NCBI RefSeq assembly: GCF_000720175.1
Contig: NZ_JOIX01000008.1
Span: 91,679-155,678, forward strand
Origin: Streptomyces sp. NRRL S-337
GTDB taxonomy: Bacteria; Actinomycetota; Actinomycetes; Streptomycetales; Streptomycetaceae
Direction of reading: 5' to 3'
Length of the DNA: 64,000 nucleotides
Positions 26,140 through 34,722 of the stretch are shown in pieces. The translations under genes and the position numbers were made by a program. The notes below the pieces were generated by a model, which was given only the letters and a program-made list of their open reading frames with translations, had not been told where the DNA came from and did not search any database. The first letter of the stretch is position 1; the number at the start of each line of letters is the position of its first letter.

Positions 26140-26568
26140 ATGTCGGAGACACCACCCGCGCAGCGGCGCCCCTCCGGCGAGCTGGAGGCGAGCGTCCTCG
26201 CCGCGCTCTGGGCGGCCGAGGGTCCGCTCAGCCCGGCCGAGGTGCAGAGCGCCCTCGGCGGCCGGCTGGCCCGTACGACCGTCACGACGATCCTGTCCCG
26301 GCTGCACGACAAGGGCGCGGTGTCCCGCTCCCGGGCGGGCCGCGGCTTCACGTACTCCCCGATACAGGACTCCGCGGGGCTGACCGCCCGGCGGATGCGC
26401 AGCGAGCTCGACAAGCAACACGACCGCGGCACCGCGCTCGCCCGCTTCGTCTCCCAACTCACCCGCGAGGACGAGCAGTTGCTGCGCTCCCTGCTGGAGA
26501 GCGCAGCGGACGGCCCGCAGGGGACGCCGGGTACCGGCCGGCCGCCCGCCCCGGGGGCCGCCCCGTGA
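26140..26568 (+). CDS. blaI: BlaI/MecI/CopY-family transcriptional repressor
   Basis: A 142-residue winged-helix regulator. Family text: GELEASVLAALWAAEGPLSPAEVQSAL, then ARTTVTTILSRLHDKGAVSRSRAGRGFTYSPIQ (recognition helix and wing), and a C-terminal dimerisation helix set. AAGGG lies before ATG 26140. Repressors of this family are inactivated by proteolysis triggered by a cognate membrane peptidase, here encoded by the next gene, which overlaps by 4 bases. Clustered dyads in its promoter suggest autoregulation. Confidence 0.92.
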   Translation: MSETPPAQRRPSGELEASVLAALWAAEGPLSPAEVQSALGGRLARTTVTTILSRLHDKGAVSRSRAGRGFTYSPIQDSAGLTARRMRSELDKQHDRGTALARFVSQLTREDEQLLRSLLESAADGPQGTPGTGRPPAPGAAP

Positions 26569-27521
26569 TCGTCGCCGTCTGGATCCCGCTGCTGATGCCG
26601 CTGCTCGCGGTGCCCGCCGCCCGCCGGCTGGCCGAGTCGCTGCCGCCGCGCGCCGCGGCCTGGCTGCTGACCGGCTGCGCCGCCCTGCTCGCAGGGTGCA
26701 CGACCGCCGCGCTCGGCCTGCTGGTGGCCGCCGGGGCGCTGCGGCTGCCGCCGGTCGCCGCCCTCGGTCATCTCTCCCTCCCGCTGACCGACGGCGATCC
26801 GGCCGTCATGCTCCCCGCCGCCGGGGCCGCCGGCCTGTCGCTCGCCGTCTGCGCCCTCGCCGCCGCGCACCGCGCCCGCCGGCACCGCACCGAACTGCGC
26901 GCGGCCCGGCGCGCCACCGCACCGCACCCGGTCTCCGGCGACCTGTGCGTGCTGCCCGACGCCGCGCCCGACGCGTACGCCCTCCCCGGGCGGCCGGGCC
27001 GGGTGGTGGTCACCGCCGGGATGCTGCGGGCGCTGTCCGCCGCCGAGCGCGAGGCACTGTTCGCCCACGAGCGCGCCCATCTCGCCGCCCGGCACCACCT
27101 CTTCCTGCTCACCGCCGCGCTCGCCGAGGTCTGCCATCCGCTGCTCCGCGGTCTGCGGGCGCCGCTGGCGTACGCCCTGGAGCGCTGGGCGGACGAAGCG
27201 GCCGCCGCCCGGGTCGGCGACCGCCGGGTCACCGCCCGCGCCATCGGCCGCGCCGCCCTGGCCGCCGGGCCGCACGCCCCGGCGCCGCACCGCCCCCGTA
27301 CGGTCCTCGCCGCGACCACCGGCCCGGTGCCGCGCCGGGTCGCCGCGCTGCTCGGCTCCCAGGCGGCAGCCGGCCGCCCCCGGATACCCACCGGCCTTCG
27401 CGGCCGCCGGCTCGTCGCGGCGGCCCTGCTCACCTGCGTCACGTTCTCCGCGGCCGCCGCCCTGGACGCCGCGGCGGACCTCCACGCGTCGGTGGAGGTG
27501 GCCCAGGGCGAGACCCGCTGA
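26565..27521 (+). CDS. M56-family membrane metallopeptidase (BlaR1/MecR1-like)
   Basis: A 318-residue membrane protein with three or four N-terminal hydrophobic spans, a cytoplasmic zinc-peptidase region containing AHERAHLAARHH (HEXXH around residues 168-172) and a later hydrophobic span near residues 285-303. It lacks the large penicillin-binding sensor domain of BlaR1, so what it senses is unknown. GTG 26565 overlaps the blaI stop. Expected job: signal-dependent cleavage that inactivates the neighbouring repressor. Confidence 0.85.
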   Translation: MIVAVWIPLLMPLLAVPAARRLAESLPPRAAAWLLTGCAALLAGCTTAALGLLVAAGALRLPPVAALGHLSLPLTDGDPAVMLPAAGAAGLSLAVCALAAAHRARRHRTELRAARRATAPHPVSGDLCVLPDAAPDAYALPGRPGRVVVTAGMLRALSAAEREALFAHERAHLAARHHLFLLTAALAEVCHPLLRGLRAPLAYALERWADEAAAARVGDRRVTARAIGRAALAAGPHAPAPHRPRTVLAATTGPVPRRVAALLGSQAAAGRPRIPTGLRGRRLVAAALLTCVTFSAAAALDAAADLHASVEVAQGETR

Positions 27522-27666
27522 GGGACGTGGGCTGAGGGACGTGGGGCGAGGGGCTGAGGGAGGGCTGCCCCCGGACCGAGCCATCGGACCGAGCCATCGG
27601 GTCATCCACCAGGGCCGACGCACCGGCCACGGGCCGCAGGCCACGGGCCACAGGCCGCAGGCCGGG
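27522..27666. repeat. Convergent intergenic spacer with short tandem duplications
   Basis: Contains GGACCGAGCCATC twice in perfect tandem (27573-27585, 27586-27598), a duplicated CTGAGGGACGTGG near 27522-27545, and CACGGGCC/GCAGGCC repeats near 27635-27662. No gene is supported; the spacer separates the convergent M56 and sensor kinase genes. Confidence 0.7.
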
Positions 27667-29127
27667 TCAGTGGGCGTAGCCCCGGCCGACCGTGAAGCCC
27701 AGGACGGCTCCGCCGCCGGGCCGGGCGGCCGCGAAGGCGTGGCCGCCGTGGGCGGTGGCGATCTCCCGGACGATGGCGAGGCCGAGCCCGGAGCCCGGCA
27801 GCCCGCGGGCGGCGGCCGAGCGGTAGAAGCGGTCGAAGACCCGGGTCAGATCGGCCTCCGCGATCCCCGGCCCCCGGTCGAGGACCTCGATCCGGGCGCC
27901 GGTGACCCGCACCTCGATCGGTTCGGTGCCGCCCGCGTCGAACTTGGCGGCGTTCTCCAGCAGATTGCCGATCGCCCGGTTCAGCGCGGCCGGCCGTCCC
28001 CAGGCCACCGCCGGGCGGAGGGTGCGTACGGTGATCTCGCGGCCGGTGCGGCGGCGGGCGGAGGCGGCCGCCTTCTCCGCGACCTCCGCCAGACTCACCT
28101 CCGACAAGGGATCGTCGTCGCGCTGCCCGGCAGCCAGCCCGACCAGCTCGTTGACCAGATCGCTGAGCTCCCGGGCCTCGCCCGCCAGATCGGCGAGCAG
28201 CTCCTCGCGGGCGTCCGGCGGCAGGTCGTCGAACCGCTTCAGCAACGAGATGTTGGTCCGCAGCGAGGTCAGCGGGGTGCGCAGCTCGTGCCCGGCGTCC
28301 TGGACGAGGCGCTGCTGGTCCTGGACGGCGCTGGCCAGCCGCCCCAGCATGTCGTCGAAGGCCCGCCCCAGCCGGGCCACCTCGTCCCGGCCGGCCACCG
28401 GCACCGGCACGTCCAGCCGCCCGTGCTCGGCGACGCTCTCCGCGACCGATGTCAGCCGCACCAGCCGGCCGGTGATCCGGCGCGCCAGCCACCAGCCGAC
28501 CGTGCCGGCCAGCGCGATGACCACCGCCGCCAGCAGGATGGTGCGCTGCTGCAGCGCGGACAGCAGGTCCTCGGTCTCGCTGAACTTCTGGGCGACCTGC
28601 ACCGCCCCGCGGCCGCCGCCGAGCGCGACGGTCGCGACGTGGTACTCGTCGTCACCGAGCTCCGCCTCCCGCTCCGCGTACCGGCCGGCCTGCGGGTCGG
28701 TGGCGATCCGCCGCTCGGCGGCACCGGCGGGCAGGGCCGGGCGCCCCAGCTCCACGATCCGGCCGCCGGCGCCCAGGATCTGCACATCGGTGCGGGTCGG
28801 CCGGGTCAGGTCGTCGCGCGGCCCGTCGTGGTCGGGGTCGGAGGCCGCGTAGTCGGCCGGCCCGAATTCCTTCTCCTGCACCTGGGTGCGCAGATCCCGT
28901 ACGACCTCGGAGAACACCGACCTCTCGTCCACCCGCACCAGCCGCGCGGCCGCGTCGTAGCTGAGGAACCCCACGAGCACGGTCACCACCGCGGCCCCGG
29001 TGGCGAACGCCACCGCGAAGGCGGTCCGCAGACTGGCCGGCCGGCGGGTGCGCAGCCAGACGGCGCGCCCGCGGTCCCGCCAGGCGCCGGCCCGGGACCG
29101 GAACCAGGCCCGCAGCCGGCCGGGCAC
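27667..29127 (-). CDS. Two-component sensor histidine kinase
   Basis: A 486-residue membrane kinase: first span around residues 34-56, an extracytoplasmic sensor of about 130 residues, a second span (ILLAAVVIALAGTVGWWLA), a HAMP domain (RRITGRLVRLTSVAESVAEHGRL), a HisKA H-box (DAGHELRTPLTSLR) and an ATPase domain with N box NLLENAAKF, G1 DRGPGI and G2 GSGLGLAIV. GTG 29127 follows the response regulator stop by one base, with GGGAGG inside the regulator gene as ribosome binding site, so the two are coupled. The signal is unknown. Confidence 0.93.
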   Translation of the reverse strand: MPGRLRAWFRSRAGAWRDRGRAVWLRTRRPASLRTAFAVAFATGAAVVTVLVGFLSYDAAARLVRVDERSVFSEVVRDLRTQVQEKEFGPADYAASDPDHDGPRDDLTRPTRTDVQILGAGGRIVELGRPALPAGAAERRIATDPQAGRYAEREAELGDDEYHVATVALGGGRGAVQVAQKFSETEDLLSALQQRTILLAAVVIALAGTVGWWLARRITGRLVRLTSVAESVAEHGRLDVPVPVAGRDEVARLGRAFDDMLGRLASAVQDQQRLVQDAGHELRTPLTSLRTNISLLKRFDDLPPDAREELLADLAGEARELSDLVNELVGLAAGQRDDDPLSEVSLAEVAEKAAASARRRTGREITVRTLRPAVAWGRPAALNRAIGNLLENAAKFDAGGTEPIEVRVTGARIEVLDRGPGIAEADLTRVFDRFYRSAAARGLPGSGLGLAIVREIATAHGGHAFAAARPGGGAVLGFTVGRGYAH

Positions 29128-29128
29128 C

Positions 29129-29896
29129 TCAGTCCTCCCGCAGGACGTAGCCGACGCCCCGCACCGTGTGGATCAGCGGGCGGCTGCCCGGGACGTCGAC
29201 CTTGCGGCGCAGGTAGCCGACGTACACCGCGAGGTTCTTGGAGCCCGGCCCGAAGTCGTAGCCCCAGATCCGGTCGTAGATCGTCGAGTGGTCCAGGACG
29301 ATCCCGGCGTTCCGGGCGAGCAGCTCCAGCAGCTCGAACTCGGTCCGGGTCAGCTCCAGCTCCCGGTCCCCGCGCCAGGCGCGGCGCGAGGGCCCGTCGA
29401 TCCGCAGGTCCGCCGCCTCGACGACCCCGCTGTCCACCGCCCGGACGTCGTACCCGCCGGCCGCCTCCTCGCCGGCCGGCCCGGGAGCCGTCCCGGGAGC
29501 GCCGCCCGCTGCCGCCCCGGCCCCGTCCGTCGTGGTCCGCCGCAGCAGCGCCCGCAGCCGGGCGAAGACCTCCTCGACCTCGAAGGGCTTGACCACGTAG
29601 TCGTCCGCCCCGGCGTCCAGACCGGCGATCCGGTCGGCGGTCTCGACCCGGGCGGTCAGCATCAGGATCGGGGTGCGGTCCTGCTCGGCCCGCAGCACCT
29701 GGCACACCTGCAGCCCGTCGATGCCCGGCATCATCACGTCCAGCAGGATCACGTCCGGCCGCTCGCGGTGCGCGGCGGCCAGCGCCTGGATGCCGTCGGC
29801 GACCGCGGTGACCCGGTACCCCTCCAGGGTCAGGGCACGCTCCAGGGCGGTGCGGATGGGGCGGTCGTCCTCGGCGAGCAGTACGGAATGGGTCAC
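29129..29896 (-). CDS. OmpR/PhoB-family response regulator
   Basis: A 255-residue regulator. The receiver begins VLLAEDDRPIRTALERAL, has the phosphoacceptor Asp in VILLDVMMPGIDGLQV, a switch Thr in MLTAR and the conserved Lys in VKPFEVEE. After an unusually long Gly/Ala/Pro linker (about 45 residues) comes a winged-helix DNA-binding domain (LTRTEFELLELLARNAGIVL, ending KVDVPGSRPLIHTVRGVGYVL). GTG 29896 is the start by homology; the longer upstream frame is not coding. Direct repeats at 29956-29999 are candidate binding sites for this protein. Confidence 0.92.
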   Translation of the reverse strand: MTHSVLLAEDDRPIRTALERALTLEGYRVTAVADGIQALAAAHRERPDVILLDVMMPGIDGLQVCQVLRAEQDRTPILMLTARVETADRIAGLDAGADDYVVKPFEVEEVFARLRALLRRTTTDGAGAAAGGAPGTAPGPAGEEAAGGYDVRAVDSGVVEAADLRIDGPSRRAWRGDRELELTRTEFELLELLARNAGIVLDHSTIYDRIWGYDFGPGSKNLAVYVGYLRRKVDVPGSRPLIHTVRGVGYVLRED

Positions 29897-29955
29897 CCGG
29901 CAAGTCTGCCAAGGCCACGGCGGGACGACGGCGGGCGGCCGGCCCGGCGGCGGCT

Positions 29956-29999
29956 TTCTTACCCGGCTCTCACCCACGGTTCTTACCGGCCTCTCACCC
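29956..29999. promoter_or_regulatory. Direct repeats upstream of the response regulator gene
   Basis: TTCTTACCCGGCTCTCACCC (29956-29975) and a copy with 18 of 20 identical bases (29980-29999) occur with a 24-base period. Each copy holds TTCTTACC and CTCTCACC half-sites about 12 bases apart. OmpR-type regulators bind such direct repeats on one face of the helix. The site lies between the regulator gene and the divergent glycosyltransferase gene. Confidence 0.6.
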
Positions 30000-30131
30000 C
30001 CGCCACGCAGTCGGCTTACCCCTTGCCGACACGGTGGCCCCCGTGCCGGACGGGCCGGCACGGCGGGTCGGCCTCGGTGCGCGACCCGCCGGCCCCACGA
30101 CTGGGCAGACCTCGGGAAGACACCACTCCGG

Positions 30132-31361
30132 ATGAAGATCACCCTCCTGCTGCACAACGCGTACGCCATCGGCGGCACCATCCGCACCACCTTCAACCTC
30201 GCCGCCGCGCTCGCCGGCCGGCCCGGCGTCGACGAGGTCGAGATCGTTTCGATGCTGCGCCACCGCGAGGTCCCCCGGTTCACCCTCGACCCCCGGGTGC
30301 GGCTGGTGCCCCTGGTGGACACCCGGGTCGGCAGCGACGACATGGCAGACCCGCGGTTCGGCGAGCCCGCCAAGGACTTCCCGCTCGCCGAGAAGCGGCA
30401 CCACCAGTACAGCCGGCTCGTCGACGTGCGCGCCGCGGAGTTCCTGCGCGGCACCGACGCCGACGTCCTGATCGGCACCCGCCCCGGCATCAACGTCTAC
30501 CTGGCCCGCTTCGGCCCCCGCCGCGCCCTGCGGATCGCCCAGGAGCACCTGCGCCACGACGCGCACGGCAAGCGTCTGCGCGCCGAACTCGCCCGGCATT
30601 ACCAGCACTTGGACGCACTGGTCACCACCACCGAGGCGGACGCGGCGGTCTACCGCACCCGGATGCCGTTGCCCGGCGTACGGGTCCTGGCGGTGCCCAA
30701 CATCGTGCCCGCCCCGCCCGTCGTGCCCTCCGACGGCACCGCGAAGGTGATCGCGGCGGCCGGCCGGCTGGTCCGCGGCAAGCGCTTCGACCTGCTGATC
30801 GAGGCGTTCTCCGCGGTCTCCGCCAAGCACCCCGACTGGCGGCTGCGGATACACGGCGGCGGTGCCGAACGCGACCGGCTCCAGGGCCTGATCGACGGGC
30901 TCGGGCTGACCGAACGCGCCGAACTGACCGGGCCGCGCTCGCCGATCGAGGCGGAGTTCGCCAAGGCCTCGATCGTGGCCTCCGCCTCGGACGCCGAGTC
31001 GTTCGGCATGACCCTCGTCGAGGCGATGCGCTGCGGTGTGCCGGTCGTCAGCACCAACTGCCCGCTGGGACCGGCCGAGATCATCGACGACGGCGCGGAC
31101 GGCCTGCTGGTGCCGCCCGGCGACGGCCGGGCGCTCGCCACCGGGCTGCTCGGCCTCATCGAGGACCCCGTGCGCCGCCGGAAGATGGCCGAGGCCGCGC
31201 GGGAGAGCGCCCGCCGTTACGACCCCGAGCCGATCGCCGAGCGCTACCAACTCCTTTTCCAGGAGCTGCGCGCCACCCGGACCCGCCGCGCGGCGCACCG
31301 CGCTTTCGGCCGCGTCCGGCGCCGGGTCCGCGCCGTACTGCGCCGCGCACTGCGCCGCTGA
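30132..31361 (+). CDS. Family 4 glycosyltransferase
   Basis: A 409-residue GT-B enzyme. N-terminal Rossmann half starts MKITLLLHNAYAIGGTIRTTFNLA with the acceptor-side glycine loop. The C-terminal donor-binding half has AAGRLVRGKRFDLLIEAF, IHGGGAERDRL, and the EX7E motif in SDAESFGMTLVEAMRCGVPVVSTNCPLGPAEII, typical of retaining GT4 enzymes. The tail is strongly Arg-rich and may bind the membrane surface. Donor and acceptor are unknown. It is divergent from the two-component system, across the repeats at 29956-29999. Confidence 0.9.
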   Translation: MKITLLLHNAYAIGGTIRTTFNLAAALAGRPGVDEVEIVSMLRHREVPRFTLDPRVRLVPLVDTRVGSDDMADPRFGEPAKDFPLAEKRHHQYSRLVDVRAAEFLRGTDADVLIGTRPGINVYLARFGPRRALRIAQEHLRHDAHGKRLRAELARHYQHLDALVTTTEADAAVYRTRMPLPGVRVLAVPNIVPAPPVVPSDGTAKVIAAAGRLVRGKRFDLLIEAFSAVSAKHPDWRLRIHGGGAERDRLQGLIDGLGLTERAELTGPRSPIEAEFAKASIVASASDAESFGMTLVEAMRCGVPVVSTNCPLGPAEIIDDGADGLLVPPGDGRALATGLLGLIEDPVRRRKMAEAARESARRYDPEPIAERYQLLFQELRATRTRRAAHRAFGRVRRRVRAVLRRALRR

Positions 31362-31645
31362 CGGGCCGTCTCCTCCCGCGCCCGCTCACCGGGACAACAT
31401 CCGCCGCCCGCGGTGAACTGGCGGCCCGTGGGGAACGTACGTCCGGTCAGGAACGGGAAGACTCAGGGAAAGGGCAGACCGAGGACGCGGGGCGCGCAGA
31501 GACGCAGAAGAGGCACGGCACGGGGACGGCACGGGCACGGCGGGCACGGAACACGCACGGCAGAGCACGGCACTCGTGGCAAGGCAGTTGACGTGTCGAG
31601 CAGTTGGCGCTTCGAATCGCAGGTCCGATCGGCAGGAGGCCACTC
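31362..31645. other. Intergenic region with GCACGG-rich low complexity
   Basis: No gene is supported. From about 31511 to 31575 the sequence is a run of imperfect GGCACGG units. Just before the lysozyme gene a TTCGAAT sequence occurs but is not part of a tRNA fold. Confidence 0.5.
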
Positions 31646-32200
31646 ATGCTGCACGGTGTCGATGTCAGCTCGTACAACACCTCATATTCCGTCGAGGGGT
31701 TGGACTTCGTTTTCGTCAAGGCGACCGAAGGCCGCTCCTACATCAATCCGCACCAGAAGTCCCAGGCCGCGAAGGCCCGTAAAGCGGGCTGCGTGGTGGG
31801 CTTCTACCACTTCCTGTGGCCGGGCAGCATCTCCGCCCAGGCGCGGTATTTCGTGGAGAAGTGCGCTTCGGTCCCGGGCGACATCCTGGCGTGCGACTGG
31901 GAGCGCACCGGCGAGGGAACGTCCGCCAGCAACGCGCAGAAGGACCAGTTCCTGGTCGAGGTGAAGAAGCTCCGTCCTAAGCACCGTGTGATGCTCTACT
32001 GCAACCGCGATTTCTGGCTCCACCACGACACCACGTCCTACACGGCCGACGGCCTGTGGATCGCCGATTACGTCTCCGCCGGTCATCCGCGGATCAAGGC
32101 GAAGTGGCGCATCCACCAGTACACCGACCAGCCGCTGGACAAGGACGTCGCGAACTTTTCCAGCCGGACCGCTCTGAAGAAGTGGGCGCACCCGGCATAA
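31646..32200 (+). CDS. Glycoside hydrolase family 25 (lysozyme-like) protein without signal peptide
   Basis: A 184-residue single-domain protein that begins directly with the GH25 fold: MLHGVDVSSYNTSYSVEGLDFVFVKATEGRSYINP, then GFYHFLWPG, LACDWERTGEG (the acidic pair expected in the active site) and WIADYV / WRIHQYTDQPLDKDVANF. GH25 enzymes cut the MurNAc-GlcNAc bond of peptidoglycan. A strong GGAGG precedes ATG 31646. There is no signal peptide, no transmembrane segment and no cell-wall-binding domain, so how it reaches the wall is unclear; phage endolysins share this layout. No phage genes flank it. Confidence 0.88.
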   Translation: MLHGVDVSSYNTSYSVEGLDFVFVKATEGRSYINPHQKSQAAKARKAGCVVGFYHFLWPGSISAQARYFVEKCASVPGDILACDWERTGEGTSASNAQKDQFLVEVKKLRPKHRVMLYCNRDFWLHHDTTSYTADGLWIADYVSAGHPRIKAKWRIHQYTDQPLDKDVANFSSRTALKKWAHPA

Positions 32201-32417
32201 AGTTTCCTACGGCACGCGAAAGCGCGCTTACGGCCACCGTCCGTATGCCGGCGACAAGCACAGCGCAACCATGCGCAACGCTTCGTAGGCAAAAGGCGAC
32301 AAACGGTGACCGGAGCGCGCCACGCGTGACCAGGCCCACATTTCCCCGTACGCGGCCTCGCCGAAAAACGCCCGCGAGCCCGTACCGGAAACGAACCCGA
32401 GCGGAAAAGGAGCAGCC

Positions 32418-33248
32418 GTGACCGACCCGGCGTCCATGGCCCTGCAGCAGGAGATCGCCCGGGATCTCCAGGTAACCGCGTCCTTCGACGCCGAGCAGGA
32501 GATCGAGCGCCGGGTGGCCTTCCTCACGGAGCAGCTGACCTCCTCGGGTCTGCGCTCGCTGGTCCTGGGGATCAGCGGCGGCGTCGACTCGACCACCACC
32601 GGCCGGCTGTGCCAGCTCGCCGTGGAGCGGGCCCGGGCCAACGGCTACGAGGCGACGTTCTACGCGATGCGGCTGCCCTACGGCGTCCAGGCGGACGAGA
32701 AGGACGCCCAGCGCGCGCTGGAGTTCATCCGCGCCGACCGGGAACTGACCGTCGACGTCCGCCCGGCGAGCGACGCGGCGCTGCAGGCCGCGGTGGACGG
32801 CGGGCTGGTCTTCCGCGACGCGCACCACCAGGACTTCGTGCACGGCAACATCAAGGCCCGGCAGCGCATGATCGCGCAGTACGCGGTCGCGGGGGCCCAC
32901 GACGGACTGGTCGTGGGCACCGACCACGCGGCCGAGGCGGTCTCCGGTTTCTTCACCAAGTTCGGCGACGGCGCGGCCGACGTCGTGCCGCTGACCGGTC
33001 TCACCAAGCGCCGGGTGCGCGCGGTGGCGGCGGCCCTGGGTGCCCCGCAGGAGCTGGTCACCAAGGTGCCGACCGCCGACCTGGAGACCCTCGACCCGGG
33101 CAAGCCGGACGAGGACGCCCTCGGGGTGAGTTACGACCAGATCGACGACTTCCTCGAAGGCAAGCCGGTCCCGACCCCCGCCTTCGAGGCCATCACCCGC
33201 CGCTACCGCCTCACGGCCCACAAGCGGGCACTGCCGGTGGCGCCGTAG
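32418..33248 (+). CDS. nadE: Ammonia-dependent NAD+ synthetase
   Basis: A 276-residue enzyme that amidates nicotinate adenine dinucleotide with ammonia and ATP. The PP-loop SGGVDSTT starts at residue 53; downstream are [61 protein letters not shown] and KRALP at the C-terminus, matching the E. coli-type enzyme. There is no glutaminase domain. AAAAGGAG precedes GTG 32418. Confidence 0.96.
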   Translation: MTDPASMALQQEIARDLQVTASFDAEQEIERRVAFLTEQLTSSGLRSLVLGISGGVDSTTTGRLCQLAVERARANGYEATFYAMRLPYGVQADEKDAQRALEFIRADRELTVDVRPASDAALQAAVDGGLVFRDAHHQDFVHGNIKARQRMIAQYAVAGAHDGLVVGTDHAAEAVSGFFTKFGDGAADVVPLTGLTKRRVRAVAAALGAPQELVTKVPTADLETLDPGKPDEDALGVSYDQIDDFLEGKPVPTPAFEAITRRYRLTAHKRALPVAP

Positions 33249-33255
33249 TCGCGAA

Positions 33256-33280
33256 GCCGGCGGCCGGCCCGGCCGCCGGC
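33256..33280 (+). terminator. GC-rich hairpin after nadE
   Basis: GCCGGCGGCCGG and CCGGCCGCCGGC are perfect complements separated by one base (the stem opens to form a small loop). It begins 7 bases after the nadE stop; no T-run, as is common in Streptomyces terminators. Confidence 0.55.
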
Positions 33281-33429
33281 GCCCTACCCCGCCCGTCATG
33301 CGCCCGCAAGGGGACGGTCACCCTTCCGGTGCTAAATCGTGGGCGTGGGCGGGCATGAATGCGGGCATGGGAAGCCGCGAAGTGCGATCGGAAGATCAAC
33401 TGTCAGTGGGTCCGCCTACGCTCCAAGGC

Positions 33430-33783
33430 ATGGGTTACGCACACCTGCGCGAACTCCAGACCGCGCTGACCACCGCCTCCGACCTGACCACCGCCCTCCA
33501 GTCCGCGCCCAACCGGCACGACGCGGACCAACTCGTCGACGTCCTCCGGCAGGCGCTGACCGCCGCCAGTTCGCTGGGCGCCGAGACCGGCCCGACCGGC
33601 TGCGCCCTGCATCCGCACGGCGCGGTCGACCCCCTGTACGGCGACCCGGAGGACCCCCTCCCGCCGGGCTACGGCAAGTGCCTGCTCTGCAACGACCGCC
33701 GGCGCCGGGCGGATGCGCACCACCCGCACATACGCCGGTTCGCCCGCCCCCACCCCCGCTGGCGCCGCCCCCTGAGCGCCTGA
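33430..33783 (+). CDS. Hypothetical protein with a Cys/His cluster
   Basis: A 117-residue basic protein. The N-terminal half is an amphipathic helix pair (HLRELQTALTTASDLTTALQS, ADQLVDVLRQALTAASSLG); the second half has GCALHPHG, GKCLLCNDRRRR and a His-rich basic tail, so a small zinc-binding element is possible (Cys, His, then CxxC). The start at ATG 33430 is uncertain; ATG 33355 and 33367 are in frame upstream. Not recognised as a named family. Confidence 0.5.
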   Translation: MGYAHLRELQTALTTASDLTTALQSAPNRHDADQLVDVLRQALTAASSLGAETGPTGCALHPHGAVDPLYGDPEDPLPPGYGKCLLCNDRRRRADAHHPHIRRFARPHPRWRRPLSA

Positions 33784-33861
33784 CGCCCGGCCGCGGCGGC
33801 AGCCCGCAGCACGAGGGGCGGCCACCGCGGCGGTCCGGGGGCGGACCCGGCACGCACCGGG

Positions 33862-34722
33862 CTACCGGCCCGGGGGCGGTGCCTCGCCGCCCCCGTCCTC
33901 CGGCCGCTTCTCCGGCCGGAGGGCGATGCGTCCCAGCACCCCGGCGACGACCAGTGCGGCCACGGCGATCAGGACGTAGTCCGGCACGCCGTTCCCGAGC
34001 CGGGTCGCCCATTCCTCGACCCGGAATTCGGCGTCGGCGTCGAGGATGCCGGGCAGCCCGCTGGTCCCGTTGAAGCACAGGAAGAGCACCCCGATGCCGA
34101 GGAAGAACACCCCGGACACCACAGAAGTGGTGTGCAGCCGCAGCCGCCCCAGGGTGAACTCCCGGCCGCGCAGCCAGCCGCGGGACCCCAGCCGGAAGCG
34201 GTCCCAGAACAGCGCCAGCACGAACAGCGGCAGCGCCATGCCCAGTGCGTAGACGGCCAGCATCGAGGCGCCGTACACCGGTGAGCCGCTGACCGCCGTC
34301 ACGGTCAGCACCGCGCCGAGGATCGGGCCGGCGCAGAAGCCGGCCAGGCCGTAGACGCAGCCGAGGAGGAAGGTGGTGACCGCCGACCGCGGGGTGATCC
34401 GGGCCGCCGCGGCCTGCGCGCGCCGGGAGGCGAAGCCCAGGCCGAGGATCTGGGCGAGTCCCATCGCGATGACCGTCCAGCCGCCGAGGGTGATGAGCAG
34501 GTCGCGGTGGCCGTTGAACAGCCGGCTGGCCGCCGTGCTCGCCGCGCCGAGCGGTACGAGCGTGGTGGCCAGCCCCAGGTAGAAGACCCCGGTGCGGGCC
34601 AGCAGCCGGCCGGTGCCGGTGAGCGAGTAGGCGAAGAACGCCGGCAGCAACAGTGCGCTGCAGGGGCTGATCAGCGCCAGCACACCGCCGAGGAACGCCG
34701 CGAGGTAGCCGATGTCGGTCAC
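33862..34722 (-). CDS. CcdA-like cytochrome c biogenesis / thiol-electron transfer membrane protein
   Basis: A 286-residue membrane protein with about seven spans. It shows the CcdA/DsbD-type features LISPCSALLLPAFFAYS near the N-terminus and LAGFCAGPILGAVL in the middle, each with one cysteine on a membrane-embedded helix; together they can pass electrons across the membrane. GTG 34722 overlaps the stop of the DsbA-like gene by 4 bases, which supports a joint thiol-redox role. Confidence 0.85.
   Translation of the reverse strand: MTDIGYLAAFLGGVLALISPCSALLLPAFFAYSLTGTGRLLARTGVFYLGLATTLVPLGAASTAASRLFNGHRDLLITLGGWTVIAMGLAQILGLGFASRRAQAAAARITPRSAVTTFLLGCVYGLAGFCAGPILGAVLTVTAVSGSPVYGASMLAVYALGMALPLFVLALFWDRFRLGSRGWLRGREFTLGRLRLHTTSVVSGVFFLGIGVLFLCFNGTSGLPGILDADAEFRVEEWATRLGNGVPDYVLIAVAALVVAGVLGRIALRPEKRPEDGGGEAPPPGR

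Noticed and set aside
31511..31575. GCACGG-rich run considered as CRISPR-like or regulatory repeat
   Set aside because: Units are short and imperfect with no spacers; simple low-complexity DNA.
31590..31640. Possible tRNA remnant (TTCGAAT with short pairing) before the GH25 gene
   Set aside because: Only a 3-bp stem can form around the loop and no acceptor or anticodon arms are present.
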